A stretch of 64,000 nucleotides of DNA from Paenibacillus sp. J2TS4. GTDB lineage: Bacteria > Bacillota > Bacilli > Paenibacillales > NBRC-103111. A model generated the notes under the pieces. It saw only the letters and a list, made by a program, of their open reading frames with translations. It was not told where the DNA came from and ran no database searches. Shown in pieces: positions 8,182 through 16,009 of this stretch (positions are counted from its first letter, which is position 1; each line of letters starts with the position of its first letter). The stretch is from the NCBI RefSeq assembly GCF_018403245.1, contig NZ_BOSH01000002.1, forward strand, positions 186,001 through 250,000. The letters are read 5' to 3'. A program made the translations under genes and the position numbers.

Positions 8182-9987
8182 TTAAACCGAATGTTTCAAT
8201 ACATACAAAGTCGTTTGGACAGAGAAGTAGATATCGCCGGCATCAGTAATCGTTGCAGCCCGGATTTTGCCCGGCAGTTCGGACAGGACGGACGATTTCC
8301 CGGTTAGCAGATCGATTTCATATAACGTTGTTCCGCAGAAGGCGCCGACCTTCCGATCATCCAATTTTATAATCCACTCGCACTCTTCGGAAATCGGTAT
8401 CTCTTGAACAAACTTGCGAGTATCCGTATCGTATATTCGGATTTGTCTGCCGACACTTAAAGCAACCCTGCCGTTAATCGCGCACAAGCCGGAATCCAGT
8501 TCATCGCCTTGAGGCAGCTTCTCTGTATGAATCAGACCTGAGCCTGGCTTCCATATCGCAAGATGACAGCAAATATCGCGGCGGGCTACCAGTCCGTTGG
8601 CATGGCCATTTGTCGTAAAATAAATATAATTGTCGTCCGCTGCCAAACCGGAGATCGCCTGCTCGGGAATCGGGTCGTACCAGCTATCGACCTTCAGTGT
8701 TTCGGGATCCACCCGCGATAGTCCACCGCCGTAAATCCCGTATTTGGCCCACCACCCCGTCCAAATACCACCGTCAGGACCTCTGACACTTCGCCCATGC
8801 GGCCGGATCAAATCCGGTCCTACAGATTGCAGCGTCTTGGGATTGACATTGTTCAATTGGTCCCAGGGCTGGTTCGGATCGTAAACGATATGATCCCCTC
8901 CGACGTATGCGGTCATGAATAGACGTTCGCCAACGAACACCATGCCGTACACCTCGCCTCCATGGTTGCATACCGAAGAGGAATTCCAGTACTCCCCCGA
9001 TGTCGGATTGAAGCGAAAGATGGTCTGGCCGAAGCCGCTGGCTCCCCAAATATGGCCCCGGTTGTCGGGCGCAAGCGCAAACACTTCCGTCTCGGGAGCC
9101 TCAACAGGAATAGGATTCAACTCAATAACAAGCGGATTTTCATAATCGGGTTTGGAAGGCGGGGCATCGATGATGAAATAATCCTGTCCCCTGAAGCCGG
9201 CCAATCTGTTATTTTTCAACGGGATAAAGGGATTCTTTTGCCCATTTGGTAAAACGATGGCCTTCGGTCTGAGCTGTTCTGTATAACCATTGTCTTCGAT
9301 CGGCAACAGCGACTTCGGATCATAAAATGCTACAACGTCAGTATCTTCTGTACAAATGAACTTCTCGTTAATTTCCCTAACGGTTGCACCTGGCGTGCCG
9401 AATGGCAGAAAAGTCCCGCTGTCGATATGATAAGCTTTCAAGCCATTCGTATCAAATCCGAAGTTCACGATGATATAGCCCGGCGCTTCGCCATGTACGG
9501 GACGAGTATACAAGTTTTTCGCGTTATCGGATACTCTACCAAGGTTAACCAGCGTATGGGTAGCCGGGTCGTACTGCATCAAGGAACATCCGGGATAAGT
9601 GCCTCCGTATACTTTGTCGTCAGAGCCGATCGTCAGTTGCCAGAAATACGATTCTCCGATGGACGGCAGCGGTTCTGCCCAATGCCTTGTTTTCAAATCA
9701 AAGACGTGCAAATAAGCCTGGTCCACGCAAGTGCCGATCACAAGCTTCTCATCATGCCAATTTACAATGCCCCATGCGCCGTTGCCTTTGGGTATAACAA
9801 ACGATTCACCGTCACCCGTCACAACATCGATAAAAACGACAGTTCCGATAGCTCCCAAAGCAAAGTTCGACAGCACATACTTCTCTCTGCCATCCCATGG
9901 ATCGGTTATCGTGGTATGCCCCAGAATGTTGAAGTTCCTGCAGGGCTGCGCAACATATTCGTATCCTGCTTTCGTTATATCATTCAA
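8182..9987 (-). CDS. Cytosolic beta-propeller-like protein, function unknown
   Basis: 601 residues without a signal peptide or membrane helix. The sequence is a long series of beta-rich blades with repeated patterns of the type GxDxKVYGGTYPGCSL, VYGMVFVGERLFM and DNYIYFTTNGH, each near a stretch ending in a DPxT or NPxS turn. This resembles PQQ/YncE/SMP-30-type propellers rather than WD40. There is no catalytic motif I can name. The TTG start at 9987 is supported by AAAGGAGGG 8 bases before it. It stands alone between a terminator and a repeat array. Confidence 0.65.
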   Translation of the reverse strand: MNDITKAGYEYVAQPCRNFNILGHTTITDPWDGREKYVLSNFALGAIGTVVFIDVVTGDGESFVIPKGNGAWGIVNWHDEKLVIGTCVDQAYLHVFDLKTRHWAEPLPSIGESYFWQLTIGSDDKVYGGTYPGCSLMQYDPATHTLVNLGRVSDNAKNLYTRPVHGEAPGYIIVNFGFDTNGLKAYHIDSGTFLPFGTPGATVREINEKFICTEDTDVVAFYDPKSLLPIEDNGYTEQLRPKAIVLPNGQKNPFIPLKNNRLAGFRGQDYFIIDAPPSKPDYENPLVIELNPIPVEAPETEVFALAPDNRGHIWGASGFGQTIFRFNPTSGEYWNSSSVCNHGGEVYGMVFVGERLFMTAYVGGDHIVYDPNQPWDQLNNVNPKTLQSVGPDLIRPHGRSVRGPDGGIWTGWWAKYGIYGGGLSRVDPETLKVDSWYDPIPEQAISGLAADDNYIYFTTNGHANGLVARRDICCHLAIWKPGSGLIHTEKLPQGDELDSGLCAINGRVALSVGRQIRIYDTDTRKFVQEIPISEECEWIIKLDDRKVGAFCGTTLYEIDLLTGKSSVLSELPGKIRAATITDAGDIYFSVQTTLYVLKHSV

Positions 9988-10111
9988 TGGCGAACCCTCC
10001 TTTAGCGCTTGTATGTAGGTTGTATTTGTTTGAGTGTATTACTTGGAAGATTGGCCGTCAATTTAAAGACATATTATCGTTATTCGTAAAGCTATTAGGT
10101 TTGCCAACGAT

Positions 10112-10300
10112 CTAACTGTATTTTATGTAGGCAATTTTAACCGGATTGCAGAAAATGACTAATCTAACTGGAAAAACCGCATTTAAAATCGGGGATTTGT
10201 GTTGATTTCGCCCAATTCTCCCGAACTAGCTGTATAAAATCCAGTCCGTTTTTCGCTTTTCACCCTAAGGGGGAAAACTAACTGTATGAAATCCAATTAG
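10112..10300. repeat. Array of short CTAACTGTAT-type intergenic repeats
   Basis: Four related units start at about 10112, 10164, 10226 and 10278, that is every 52-62 bases. Unit cores include CTAACTGTATTTTATGTAG (10112-10130), CTAGCTGTATAAAATCCAG (10226-10244) and CTAACTGTATGAAATCC (10278-10294). The first core recurs exactly, inverted, at 48210-48228. The stretch from 10019 to 10430 holds nothing else that I can support except possible promoter sequence for the divergent propeller gene. Confidence 0.7.
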
Positions 10301-10432
10301 AGCCATCTATGCCCTTATGGGACAGCTCCGAATGATGAAAATGATGCTAATTTCTGGGTTCCTTCATATTCCTTACAGGATCAATCTATATATTTTGAAA
10401 TCAGGAATTATATGGTATATTCACTACTATAG

Positions 10433-10600
10433 TATCGGTATGATGGGCAGAGCTTGGAGCAGACACTGGAATACTTGGAGCAGCACGTGCTGCGCCAAGG
10501 GAAGTGCTATCTGACGGAGGCCCAGCCTCTTTACGATGAAATGCAGCAATTTGCGGAACAGTTTGTTAGGGACTTGCGAGCCGGGCTTGAAGGAGCGTAG
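10433..10600 (+). pseudogene. Remnant open frame, possible gene tail
   Basis: An open frame of 55 codons, lacking a start codon in a sensible place, encodes an amphipathic helical segment (QSLEQTLEYLEQHV, then EMQQFAEQFVRDL) and ends at TAG 10598. Its amino-acid make-up looks like real coding sequence, so it may be the 3' end of a gene destroyed by the repeat array upstream. No family was recognised. It overlaps in another frame the upstream extension of the next gene. Confidence 0.3.
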
Positions 10601-10721
10601 ACCGCCGACCGAGGGAAAGATTAGAGGGAAGCTGCTGAGTGACACTTTGGAGGCGGCAAAACCCGTTGTATCGCTTTCCCATTTTGAAAATAATCTGACG
10701 TACGTCCAAAACGCCAATGAG

Positions 10722-11279
10722 GTGAATGAACTGAAATATACAGTAAGGATAGCCATCCTAATCGTCATCGTGATCGTGGCAGGGATCGTTGGGATTCAAT
10801 ATTATAGCGCGAAATATGTAGGCACCGTAGAAGAAGCGATAGCCCAAACCAATATCACTTATGATGAAATTTACCACATGACAGAGAAAAGAGGGCATAA
10901 CATTCTTTTTTATGGAGAGGAAGATCATTTATCTGCAGGTTTAATAACGAAGAGCCGCTTGGGATACCAATGGATCTATGGTTTTGGCAGCAAGCTGTTT
11001 AACGAGCAGGACAGAGTTCTGACCAGAGCTTTCACCAACCTGCCTACCCAAACATCCGGAGATGTCAGTGAGCTGATCTCTTTGACCTTCGGGGTCATTA
11101 ACGATGATAGAATAGACAAGCTATTGATCCAGCATAAAGATCAGCCCATAATGGAAGCGACGATAATTCCTACTTCCAAAGGACGGATATGGTTTTGTTT
11201 TTCCGAGACGCCCGTTAATTACGATCCCGAAGTCATCCGAATTGACGCAAACGGCAAAGAGGTATCTGGTTGGAACTAA
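10722..11279 (+). CDS. Single-pass membrane-anchored protein, unknown
   Basis: About 185 residues from the chosen GTG. A membrane helix at about residues 8-27 (ILIVIVIVAGIVGIQYY) is followed by an extracytoplasmic domain of about 155 residues that I do not recognise. The frame is open back to an ATG at 10536, but the extension is hydrophilic, lies over an apparent gene remnant and does not look like the start of an anchored protein. The GTG at 10722 places the helix at the N-terminus as usual; its ribosome site (CAATGAG) is weak, so the start is uncertain. Confidence 0.55.
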   Translation: MNELKYTVRIAILIVIVIVAGIVGIQYYSAKYVGTVEEAIAQTNITYDEIYHMTEKRGHNILFYGEEDHLSAGLITKSRLGYQWIYGFGSKLFNEQDRVLTRAFTNLPTQTSGDVSELISLTFGVINDDRIDKLLIQHKDQPIMEATIIPTSKGRIWFCFSETPVNYDPEVIRIDANGKEVSGWN

Positions 11280-11389
11280 CCCTTCGGTATCAGGATGAGC
11301 CTTATGCGGGAAGAGGGATTAGGAGTTGGTTGAAAAGCGAGGCTAACAAACGGCCTCATTTATAAAATAACGGATTAGGAGAGATTAAG

Positions 11390-11944
11390 GATGCCGAGCG
11401 AAATTAAAGTCGTCGTAGGAGCGGGGGAGTACAATAAAGGGGAGGACTGGATTCATACCCAGGAAGAAGATTTAAGTTTACTCAACGAAGAGAATTGGCG
11501 AAGCCGATTTTTCCGAACAGTATTTCTGCCATTTTGTCCGAGCATGTTTGGGAGCATTTGACTTATGAAGAAGGGATACAGGCCGCCCGAATTTGTTATA
11601 ACTATTTGAAGCCGGGAGGATATATTCGTTGTGCGGTGCCGGATGGATTGTTCCCTGATGAGGAATACCAGAAAACAGTCCAGATTGGCGGACCGGGACC
11701 GAACGATCATCCGGCTGCCAGCCACAAGATCGTACATACCTATCATTCCATCGTTTCCATGTTCAGTGAAGCCGGTTTTGACGTCCAATTGTTAGAATAC
11801 TGTGATGAACAAGGGAAATTTCATTATAACGAGTGGGACGAGAAGCAGGGCTTTATTTATCGTTCCCGGCGGTTCGATCACCGAAATACCGACGATCATT
11901 TAGGTTTTGTGTCTTTAATTGTCGATGCGGTTAAATCATTGTAA
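11390..11944 (+). pseudogene. Class I methyltransferase-like gene with a frameshift in a T tract
   Basis: Reading from ATG 11390 (behind TTAGGAGAG) gives MPSEIKVVVGAGEYNKG and continues to SRFF, then terminates early at TGA 11562. The protein logically continues in the next frame as FPNSISAILSEHVWEHL, with the family features SEHVWEHL, YLKPGGYIRCAVPDG and SHKIVH, to the stop at 11942. The shift maps to the five-T run at 11508-11512; six or three Ts would restore one protein of about 184 residues. Either the gene is broken, the base call is wrong, or slippage makes the full product. The methyltransferase substrate is unknown. Confidence 0.7.
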
Positions 11945-11958
11945 GGACGGATAGAGTG

Positions 11959-12852
11959 ATGAACAATTTTATGATCGGACAGTATGGAAGCTTTGATTAT
12001 AACAAGTACCGCCGTGATTACAAGGACGCCTTTTTCGGAATAGAAGCCTGCCTTTTTAATAGCGAAGAGGATACTATGAATTTGATTCATGAATCCAGGA
12101 CTCGCGGTTTTAACGTGGGCATTCATTTTCCGCTGCGAGCCGGACGTTCCCGTCTCAGAGATGCGCTTTTTCTATCCCCGGACCCTAGTGAAAGAGAAAG
12201 GGCTTTTGAGTTGGTTCAGCAGGAACTGGATTATCTGGTCAGAGTGAAGCCTGAGTATGTGTTGTTTCATTATCCGAAGCCGGTCCTGTTAGACGATCGG
12301 GTGGATTGGAGCAATTGGCGTTTTGCAGACAGTAAAGAATTTATTATGGAAAGCCATTTTTCTGCTGATGAATTTTTTGAGAAGAGTGTATATTTATTTC
12401 AGTGGCTGTCGGCGAAGAGCGAGGAGTACGATTTTGTCCCTGTTCTGGAGTTCGATGCTTTGAATAAGTATGTTTATGAGACAGACCGTCTGGAGCAACT
12501 ATTACTTAAATACAGCAAAATTAAACTATGCTTGGATACAGGGCGACTATATTTACAGGAGAGGTTGGACCCTTATTTTAACTCTCGAGAAGTGATCAAG
12601 AAATATGTTAAATATGCGGAGGTCATTCATCTGTGGACTCTCCAATATACCGATCACATTGAAAAGTATCATTACCCGGTATTGCCCGAGCTCGGTCCCG
12701 AGGAAGGGTGGGCCCCCATTGAAGATTATCTAAAGTTGATTAGAGCGGAGAACAAAACGGTTAAGATTCAGTTTGAGCATAGATCCGACTTAATCAGCGA
12801 CGACGATTTAGAAAGAGTCTATCAGTGGGTAGATGAACTGATAAACCGTTGA
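11959..12852 (+). CDS. Sugar isomerase/epimerase-like TIM-barrel protein
   Basis: About 298 residues fitting the xylose-isomerase-like AP endonuclease 2 fold. Candidate metal and active-site residues lie at strand ends: Glu in IEACLF, His in GIHFPL, His in VLFHYPKP, Glu in PVLEFDALN, Asp in KLCLDTGRL, His in EVIHLWTLQ and the final Glu in IQFEHRS. Substrate unknown. GTG 11956 and ATG 11959 are both possible; ATG is preferred. It follows the methyltransferase-like gene after 14 bases, suggesting they work together. Confidence 0.75.
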   Translation: MNNFMIGQYGSFDYNKYRRDYKDAFFGIEACLFNSEEDTMNLIHESRTRGFNVGIHFPLRAGRSRLRDALFLSPDPSERERAFELVQQELDYLVRVKPEYVLFHYPKPVLLDDRVDWSNWRFADSKEFIMESHFSADEFFEKSVYLFQWLSAKSEEYDFVPVLEFDALNKYVYETDRLEQLLLKYSKIKLCLDTGRLYLQERLDPYFNSREVIKKYVKYAEVIHLWTLQYTDHIEKYHYPVLPELGPEEGWAPIEDYLKLIRAENKTVKIQFEHRSDLISDDDLERVYQWVDELINR

Positions 12853-12934
12853 GGAGAAAAAGATAGGTGTGGAAAATTTGCCGTAAAGGTTGACAAAATC
12901 CAGAGGTTGAGGTAAGGTTTAGTTTGTCATAAAG

Positions 12935-13095
12935 ACCTTGTTAGGTGAGGCTCCTATGCAAACAGAGGCCACTGCCCAGAAATATCGAAAGATGCCCATG
13001 GGTAGAACAGGAATTGCCGGATTAAGGCTTTTCATAAGGTGGCTAAGAGAAGAATCGTCTCTTTACGTTGTATAGTGCCAAAACTCAACTAGGGG
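12935..13095 (+). ncRNA. M-box (ykoK leader) Mg2+ riboswitch
   Basis: The conserved opening GTTAGGTGAGGCTCCTATG is at 12940-12958, followed by a CACTGCCCAGAAAT block, AAAGATGCCCATGGGT, ATAAGGTGGCTAAG and a GTATAGTGCCAAAACTC closing segment, in the same order as the Bacillus subtilis ykoK leader. This aptamer binds Mg2+ and, in high Mg2+, favours termination. A possible promoter -35 (TTGACA, 12890-12895) lies upstream, with a weak -10. The downstream Mg2+ transporter gene mgtE is the expected target but starts 576 bases after the aptamer, unusually far. Confidence 0.9.
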
Positions 13096-13130
13096 GGCGG
13101 GAATGTTTTTTCGATATGCATTCATCCGAT

Positions 13131-13154
13131 CCTCTAGGACTCCTAGAGGTTTTT
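13131..13154 (+). terminator. M-box expression-platform terminator
   Basis: CCTCTAGG and CCTAGAGG form a near-perfect hairpin with a 3-base loop followed by TTTTT. Its place 36 bases after the aptamer fits the terminator controlled by the M-box. Confidence 0.85.
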
Positions 13155-13173
13155 AATTTTGTACTATAATTGT

Positions 13174-13352
13174 GAGTTCAAAAAGTCAACTTTTCAGCAC
13201 CAAGAAGATTGTGCGAAGCTGAAGGAGGAGGAGCGGAGTGTAGGCAGACCTACATGAGCACCGGACTTCGAGGGTGAGTGCAAGGTTCGATGTTGAATAT
13301 GCTTCTTTGTATTACTTCGTGATCAAAAGGGGACTTTTTTTGAACCACCTCT
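13174..13352 (+). mobile_element. MITE-like element of about 180 bases with inverted ends
   Basis: The left end GAGTTCAAAAAGTCAACTTTT matches, inverted, the right end (AAAAGGGGAC, then a T run, then GAACCACCTC). The interior is GC-richer and non-coding. The right end recurs, inverted, at 37006-37037. No transposase is encoded. It lies exactly between the M-box terminator and the second leader of mgtE, and looks like an insertion that separated the two. Confidence 0.65.
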
Positions 13353-13362
13353 AAAAAAGGGG

Positions 13363-13569
13363 GGAGAACACCCGATGGACAGTAGTAGTAGCAGTTCCAG
13401 TAGTCGATTATCTAATCAAGTTCACAGTCTTGTGAAGAGGGGGAACGGTGTTCTCCTTGCCCTCAACTGTTATTCATATGGTCATTCCCATGCGCACTGT
13501 ACACCAGGGCGGGTGTGTTTGAGTATGCGTATTTAAGCGTTGAGTGTAATGGAGAATAGGATCTGCTTG
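13363..13569 (+). promoter_or_regulatory. Second structured leader upstream of mgtE, type unknown
   Basis: GGAGAACACC (13363-13372) is perfectly complementary to GGTGTTCTCC (13447-13456), making a 10-base-pair stem that encloses a hairpin TTCACA-GTCT-TGTGAA and a tract of AGT repeats. Further on, CTCAAC (about 13461) can pair with GTTGAG (about 13540), and ACACC with GGGTGT. The stem contains the ribosome site of a short leader frame. It ends just before a strong terminator. It does not match a riboswitch class that I know. Confidence 0.55.
13375..13536 (+). CDS. Putative leader peptide with eight consecutive serines
   Basis: A 53-codon frame starts MD followed by eight Ser codons (AGT, AGT, AGT, AGC, AGT, TCC, AGT, AGT) and continues RLSNQVHSL to TAA 13534. 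AAGGGGGGAG lies about 8 bases before the ATG, a strong ribosome site that is partly inside the 10-base-pair stem of this leader. The frame ends 34 bases before a terminator that stands in front of mgtE. This geometry fits a peptide-based attenuator; no homolog is known to me, so the coding status is inference. Confidence 0.45.
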   Translation: MDSSSSSSSSRLSNQVHSLVKRGNGVLLALNCYSYGHSHAHCTPGRVCLSMRI

Positions 13570-13598
13570 ACCCTCCTTTTTACAGGGAGGGTTTTTTT
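13570..13598 (+). terminator. Terminator immediately upstream of mgtE
   Basis: CCCTCC pairs with GGGAGGG around an 8-base T-rich loop, followed by seven Ts. It lies 73 bases before the mgtE start, so it must be read through for mgtE to be expressed from upstream; it is probably an attenuator. Confidence 0.8.
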
Positions 13599-13670
13599 GT
13601 GTTGGTGAACGGAAGAGAAGACAGCATGTTGAGAAGGATGAAAATGTTTTTAAGCTAGGAGGGGACTACT

Positions 13671-15017
13671 ATGGTTCAAGAATGGATGCTTCAGGAATTA
13701 CAAGATAGATTAGCCGAGCAAAACAAGGAGGGGCTGGATGATTTCCTGGCTCGGTATCAGCCTTATGATTTGGCTGAAATGTTGACCCAACTGGAGGAAG
13801 AAGAACAGATTGAATTTATTGCCGCGCTTCCCATTGCTTTAGGGGCAGAGATATTGGAGTATGTCGATCCCGAATTGCAGTATCGAATACTAGACCGTGG
13901 AGCCAGGGAGACGGCGGCCTTGCTGCTTAATGAGATGTCCAGTGATAGAGTGGTTGATTTACTGATAGCGATACATCCTCATCAGGCCAAAACTTTAATG
14001 GAGTTCCTGCCTCTCGATTATCGGGAGAAAATCAGCACCCTGATGAAGTATCCCCCAGAGTCGGCGGGAAGCTTGGCAACCGTAGATTATATTGCGGTAC
14101 GAAATTATTGGACGGTGGACCATACGCTTCAGCATGTCCGCAAAGTCGGTCATGACGCGGAAATCGTCTCTTATTGTTATGTTCTCGATACGCATGGCAA
14201 GCTAGTCGGGATCGTCTCGCTTAAAGAAACTATTCTGGCCAAGACGGGCTCCAGGCTAGAGGATATCATGAGAGAGGATGTCATTTCCGTTCCTGCTCAA
14301 ATGCACCAGCAGGAGGTCGCGAATATTTTATCCAATTACGATTTAGTGGCTATTCCTGTAGTAACCGATGACCATCGAATGATCGGAATCATTACCGTCG
14401 ATGATTTGATTGACGTTATTCATGAAGAAGCGACAGAAGATTTTCAGAAAATCGGCGGAAGCCAGCCTTTGGAAGAGCCTTATTTTAAAAACTCCTTCTG
14501 GAAGCTTTTTCGCAAGCGGATCGGATGGCTGCTTATCTTATTTGTAGCTGAAGCGTACACGGGGAATGTGCTGCGGTATTTCGAGGATACTCTTTCCGAA
14601 GTGATTGCACTCACTTTCTTTATTCCATTGTTAATTGGTACGGGTGGAAATACAGGGACGCAAACCGTCACTATTCTGGTACGTGCCCTGGCACTCGGGG
14701 AAGTCAAATTTAACGATATCTTTAGAGTCGTCCGTAAGGAGGTCGCTACCGGTCTGTTTCTAGGAGCTTGTATGGGAATAGTAGCTTTTATTCGCGCGGA
14801 GCTTCTGGGAGTTGGCTTCGACATTGGGTCTGTCGTTGCCGTCACGGCTATCTTTATCGTGATTTGGGCCTCCTTGATCGCGGCAGTGCTGCCTCTTGTA
14901 TTGCACAAGCTTAAGGTAGATCCTGCCGTCGTCTCCGGACCTTTTATTGCCACCTTGGTGGATGGAACCGGTTTGATCATCTACTTCACTTTGGCCAAGC
15001 TGATGCTGAACTTATAG
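13671..15017 (+). CDS. mgtE: MgtE magnesium transporter
   Basis: 448 residues with the full MgtE layout: N-terminal helical superhelix domain (about 1-130), two CBS domains (about 131-255) that sense Mg2+, a plug helix, and five membrane helices (about 285-448). The channel signature GTGGNTGTQ is present near residue 325, and the C-terminal helix carries a conserved VDGTGLIIYF stretch. MgtE is a homodimeric Mg2+ channel gated by cytosolic Mg2+. GCTAGGAGG supports the ATG. Upstream regulation is complex: M-box, terminator, inserted element, second structured leader and a further terminator. Confidence 0.95.
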   Translation: MVQEWMLQELQDRLAEQNKEGLDDFLARYQPYDLAEMLTQLEEEEQIEFIAALPIALGAEILEYVDPELQYRILDRGARETAALLLNEMSSDRVVDLLIAIHPHQAKTLMEFLPLDYREKISTLMKYPPESAGSLATVDYIAVRNYWTVDHTLQHVRKVGHDAEIVSYCYVLDTHGKLVGIVSLKETILAKTGSRLEDIMREDVISVPAQMHQQEVANILSNYDLVAIPVVTDDHRMIGIITVDDLIDVIHEEATEDFQKIGGSQPLEEPYFKNSFWKLFRKRIGWLLILFVAEAYTGNVLRYFEDTLSEVIALTFFIPLLIGTGGNTGTQTVTILVRALALGEVKFNDIFRVVRKEVATGLFLGACMGIVAFIRAELLGVGFDIGSVVAVTAIFIVIWASLIAAVLPLVLHKLKVDPAVVSGPFIATLVDGTGLIIYFTLAKLMLNL

Positions 15018-15029
15018 TTTTGTATTTAG

Positions 15030-15058
15030 CCCTCATCCACAGGCTGGATGGGGGTTTT
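15030..15058 (+). terminator. Intrinsic terminator after mgtE
   Basis: CCCTCATCC pairs with GGATGGGGG (one bulge) and is followed by TTTT, 13 bases after the mgtE stop codon. Confidence 0.75.
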
Positions 15059-15172
15059 CGTCTTCTGTGCAACCCCGAGCTTGTTATTGCTTGTGAATAT
15101 GATAGACTTCACCTGGAAGGGTTTTGCTTTTACATGAATCTCTCTTACAGGGAAGATAGGAGCGGGATTCGG

Positions 15173-15832
15173 ATGATCAAAGCGGTCATTTTTGATTTGG
15201 ATGGAACACTGCTGGATCGGGATACTTCGCTAAGAAGATTTGTTGAAGATCAATATGATCGATATTTTGCTGGCGACGGGCCTATTGCCAAAACAAAGTA
15301 CGCCGATCGGTTTATTGAGCTGGATAATCGCGGATATGTCTGGAAGGATAAGGTTTATCAAGAGCTAATTAAAGAACTGGCCATAGATCAGCTTACATGG
15401 GAAGCCCTGCTGCAAGATTATTTGGACAGCTTCCCCAAGTTCGCGGTTGCGTTTCCGAATACAGCCGAGCTCCTGTCTTGGCTGAGGGGGCAGAAGATTA
15501 AGATAGGCATGATCAGCAATGGTTATACCCAGTTCCAAACCGATAACTTGCGGGCCCTCGGATTAGAACACTACTTCGACGAAATATTGATTTCGGAACG
15601 CGAGGGAGTTCGTAAGCCGGACCAAGAAATATTCAGGAGGGCTTTGGAACGATTGAAGGTGAGGGCGGAGGAGGCGATTTTTGTAGGAGATCATCCGCTC
15701 AATGACGTACAGGCTTCAATAGATGCCGGAATGAAGGGGATTTGGAAGAAGGATCCCTTTTATCAGCAGGAAGTGAGTGCAAGTGGAATCATTGAAGATT
15801 TGTTGGAAGTCCAAGAGCTGATTAAGGCTTGA
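15173..15832 (+). CDS. HAD-superfamily hydrolase (subfamily IA)
   Basis: 219 residues. Motif I is DLDGTLLD (nucleophile Asp8, general acid Asp10), motif II ISNGYTQ, motif III the Lys in GVRKPDQEIF, and motif IV GDHPLNDVQA. A helical cap of about 70 residues lies between motif I and II, typical of subfamily IA phosphatases such as YjjG or phosphoglycolate phosphatases. The exact substrate is open. An open frame extends upstream to 15020, but the ATG at 15173 gives the normal family start and has ATAGGAG at good spacing; the upstream part overlaps the mgtE terminator. Confidence 0.88.
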   Translation: MIKAVIFDLDGTLLDRDTSLRRFVEDQYDRYFAGDGPIAKTKYADRFIELDNRGYVWKDKVYQELIKELAIDQLTWEALLQDYLDSFPKFAVAFPNTAELLSWLRGQKIKIGMISNGYTQFQTDNLRALGLEHYFDEILISEREGVRKPDQEIFRRALERLKVRAEEAIFVGDHPLNDVQASIDAGMKGIWKKDPFYQQEVSASGIIEDLLEVQELIKA

Positions 15833-16009
15833 CCGTATGCGGAGCGTCCACCCCGACTTCAGGGAATTCTCGTTCTTTATGATTGTTAATAGCTGCTTAA
15901 TGGATTTTTAAGAATTAATTAGTCGGGTTTTAAAGAATGGATCGTATAATAGAAACCGACAAGCTTAGGGGATATGAACACCCTCTAACCAATAAAGAGG
16001 ATGGTGCAG

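Noticed and set aside
10112..10300. CRISPR array
   Set aside because: Units are degenerate, palindromic and of uneven spacing, and there are no cas genes.
13375..13536. yybP-ykoY manganese riboswitch in the second mgtE leader
   Set aside because: The paired conserved loops of that class were not found; the GGGGAG run is part of a ribosome site and stem.
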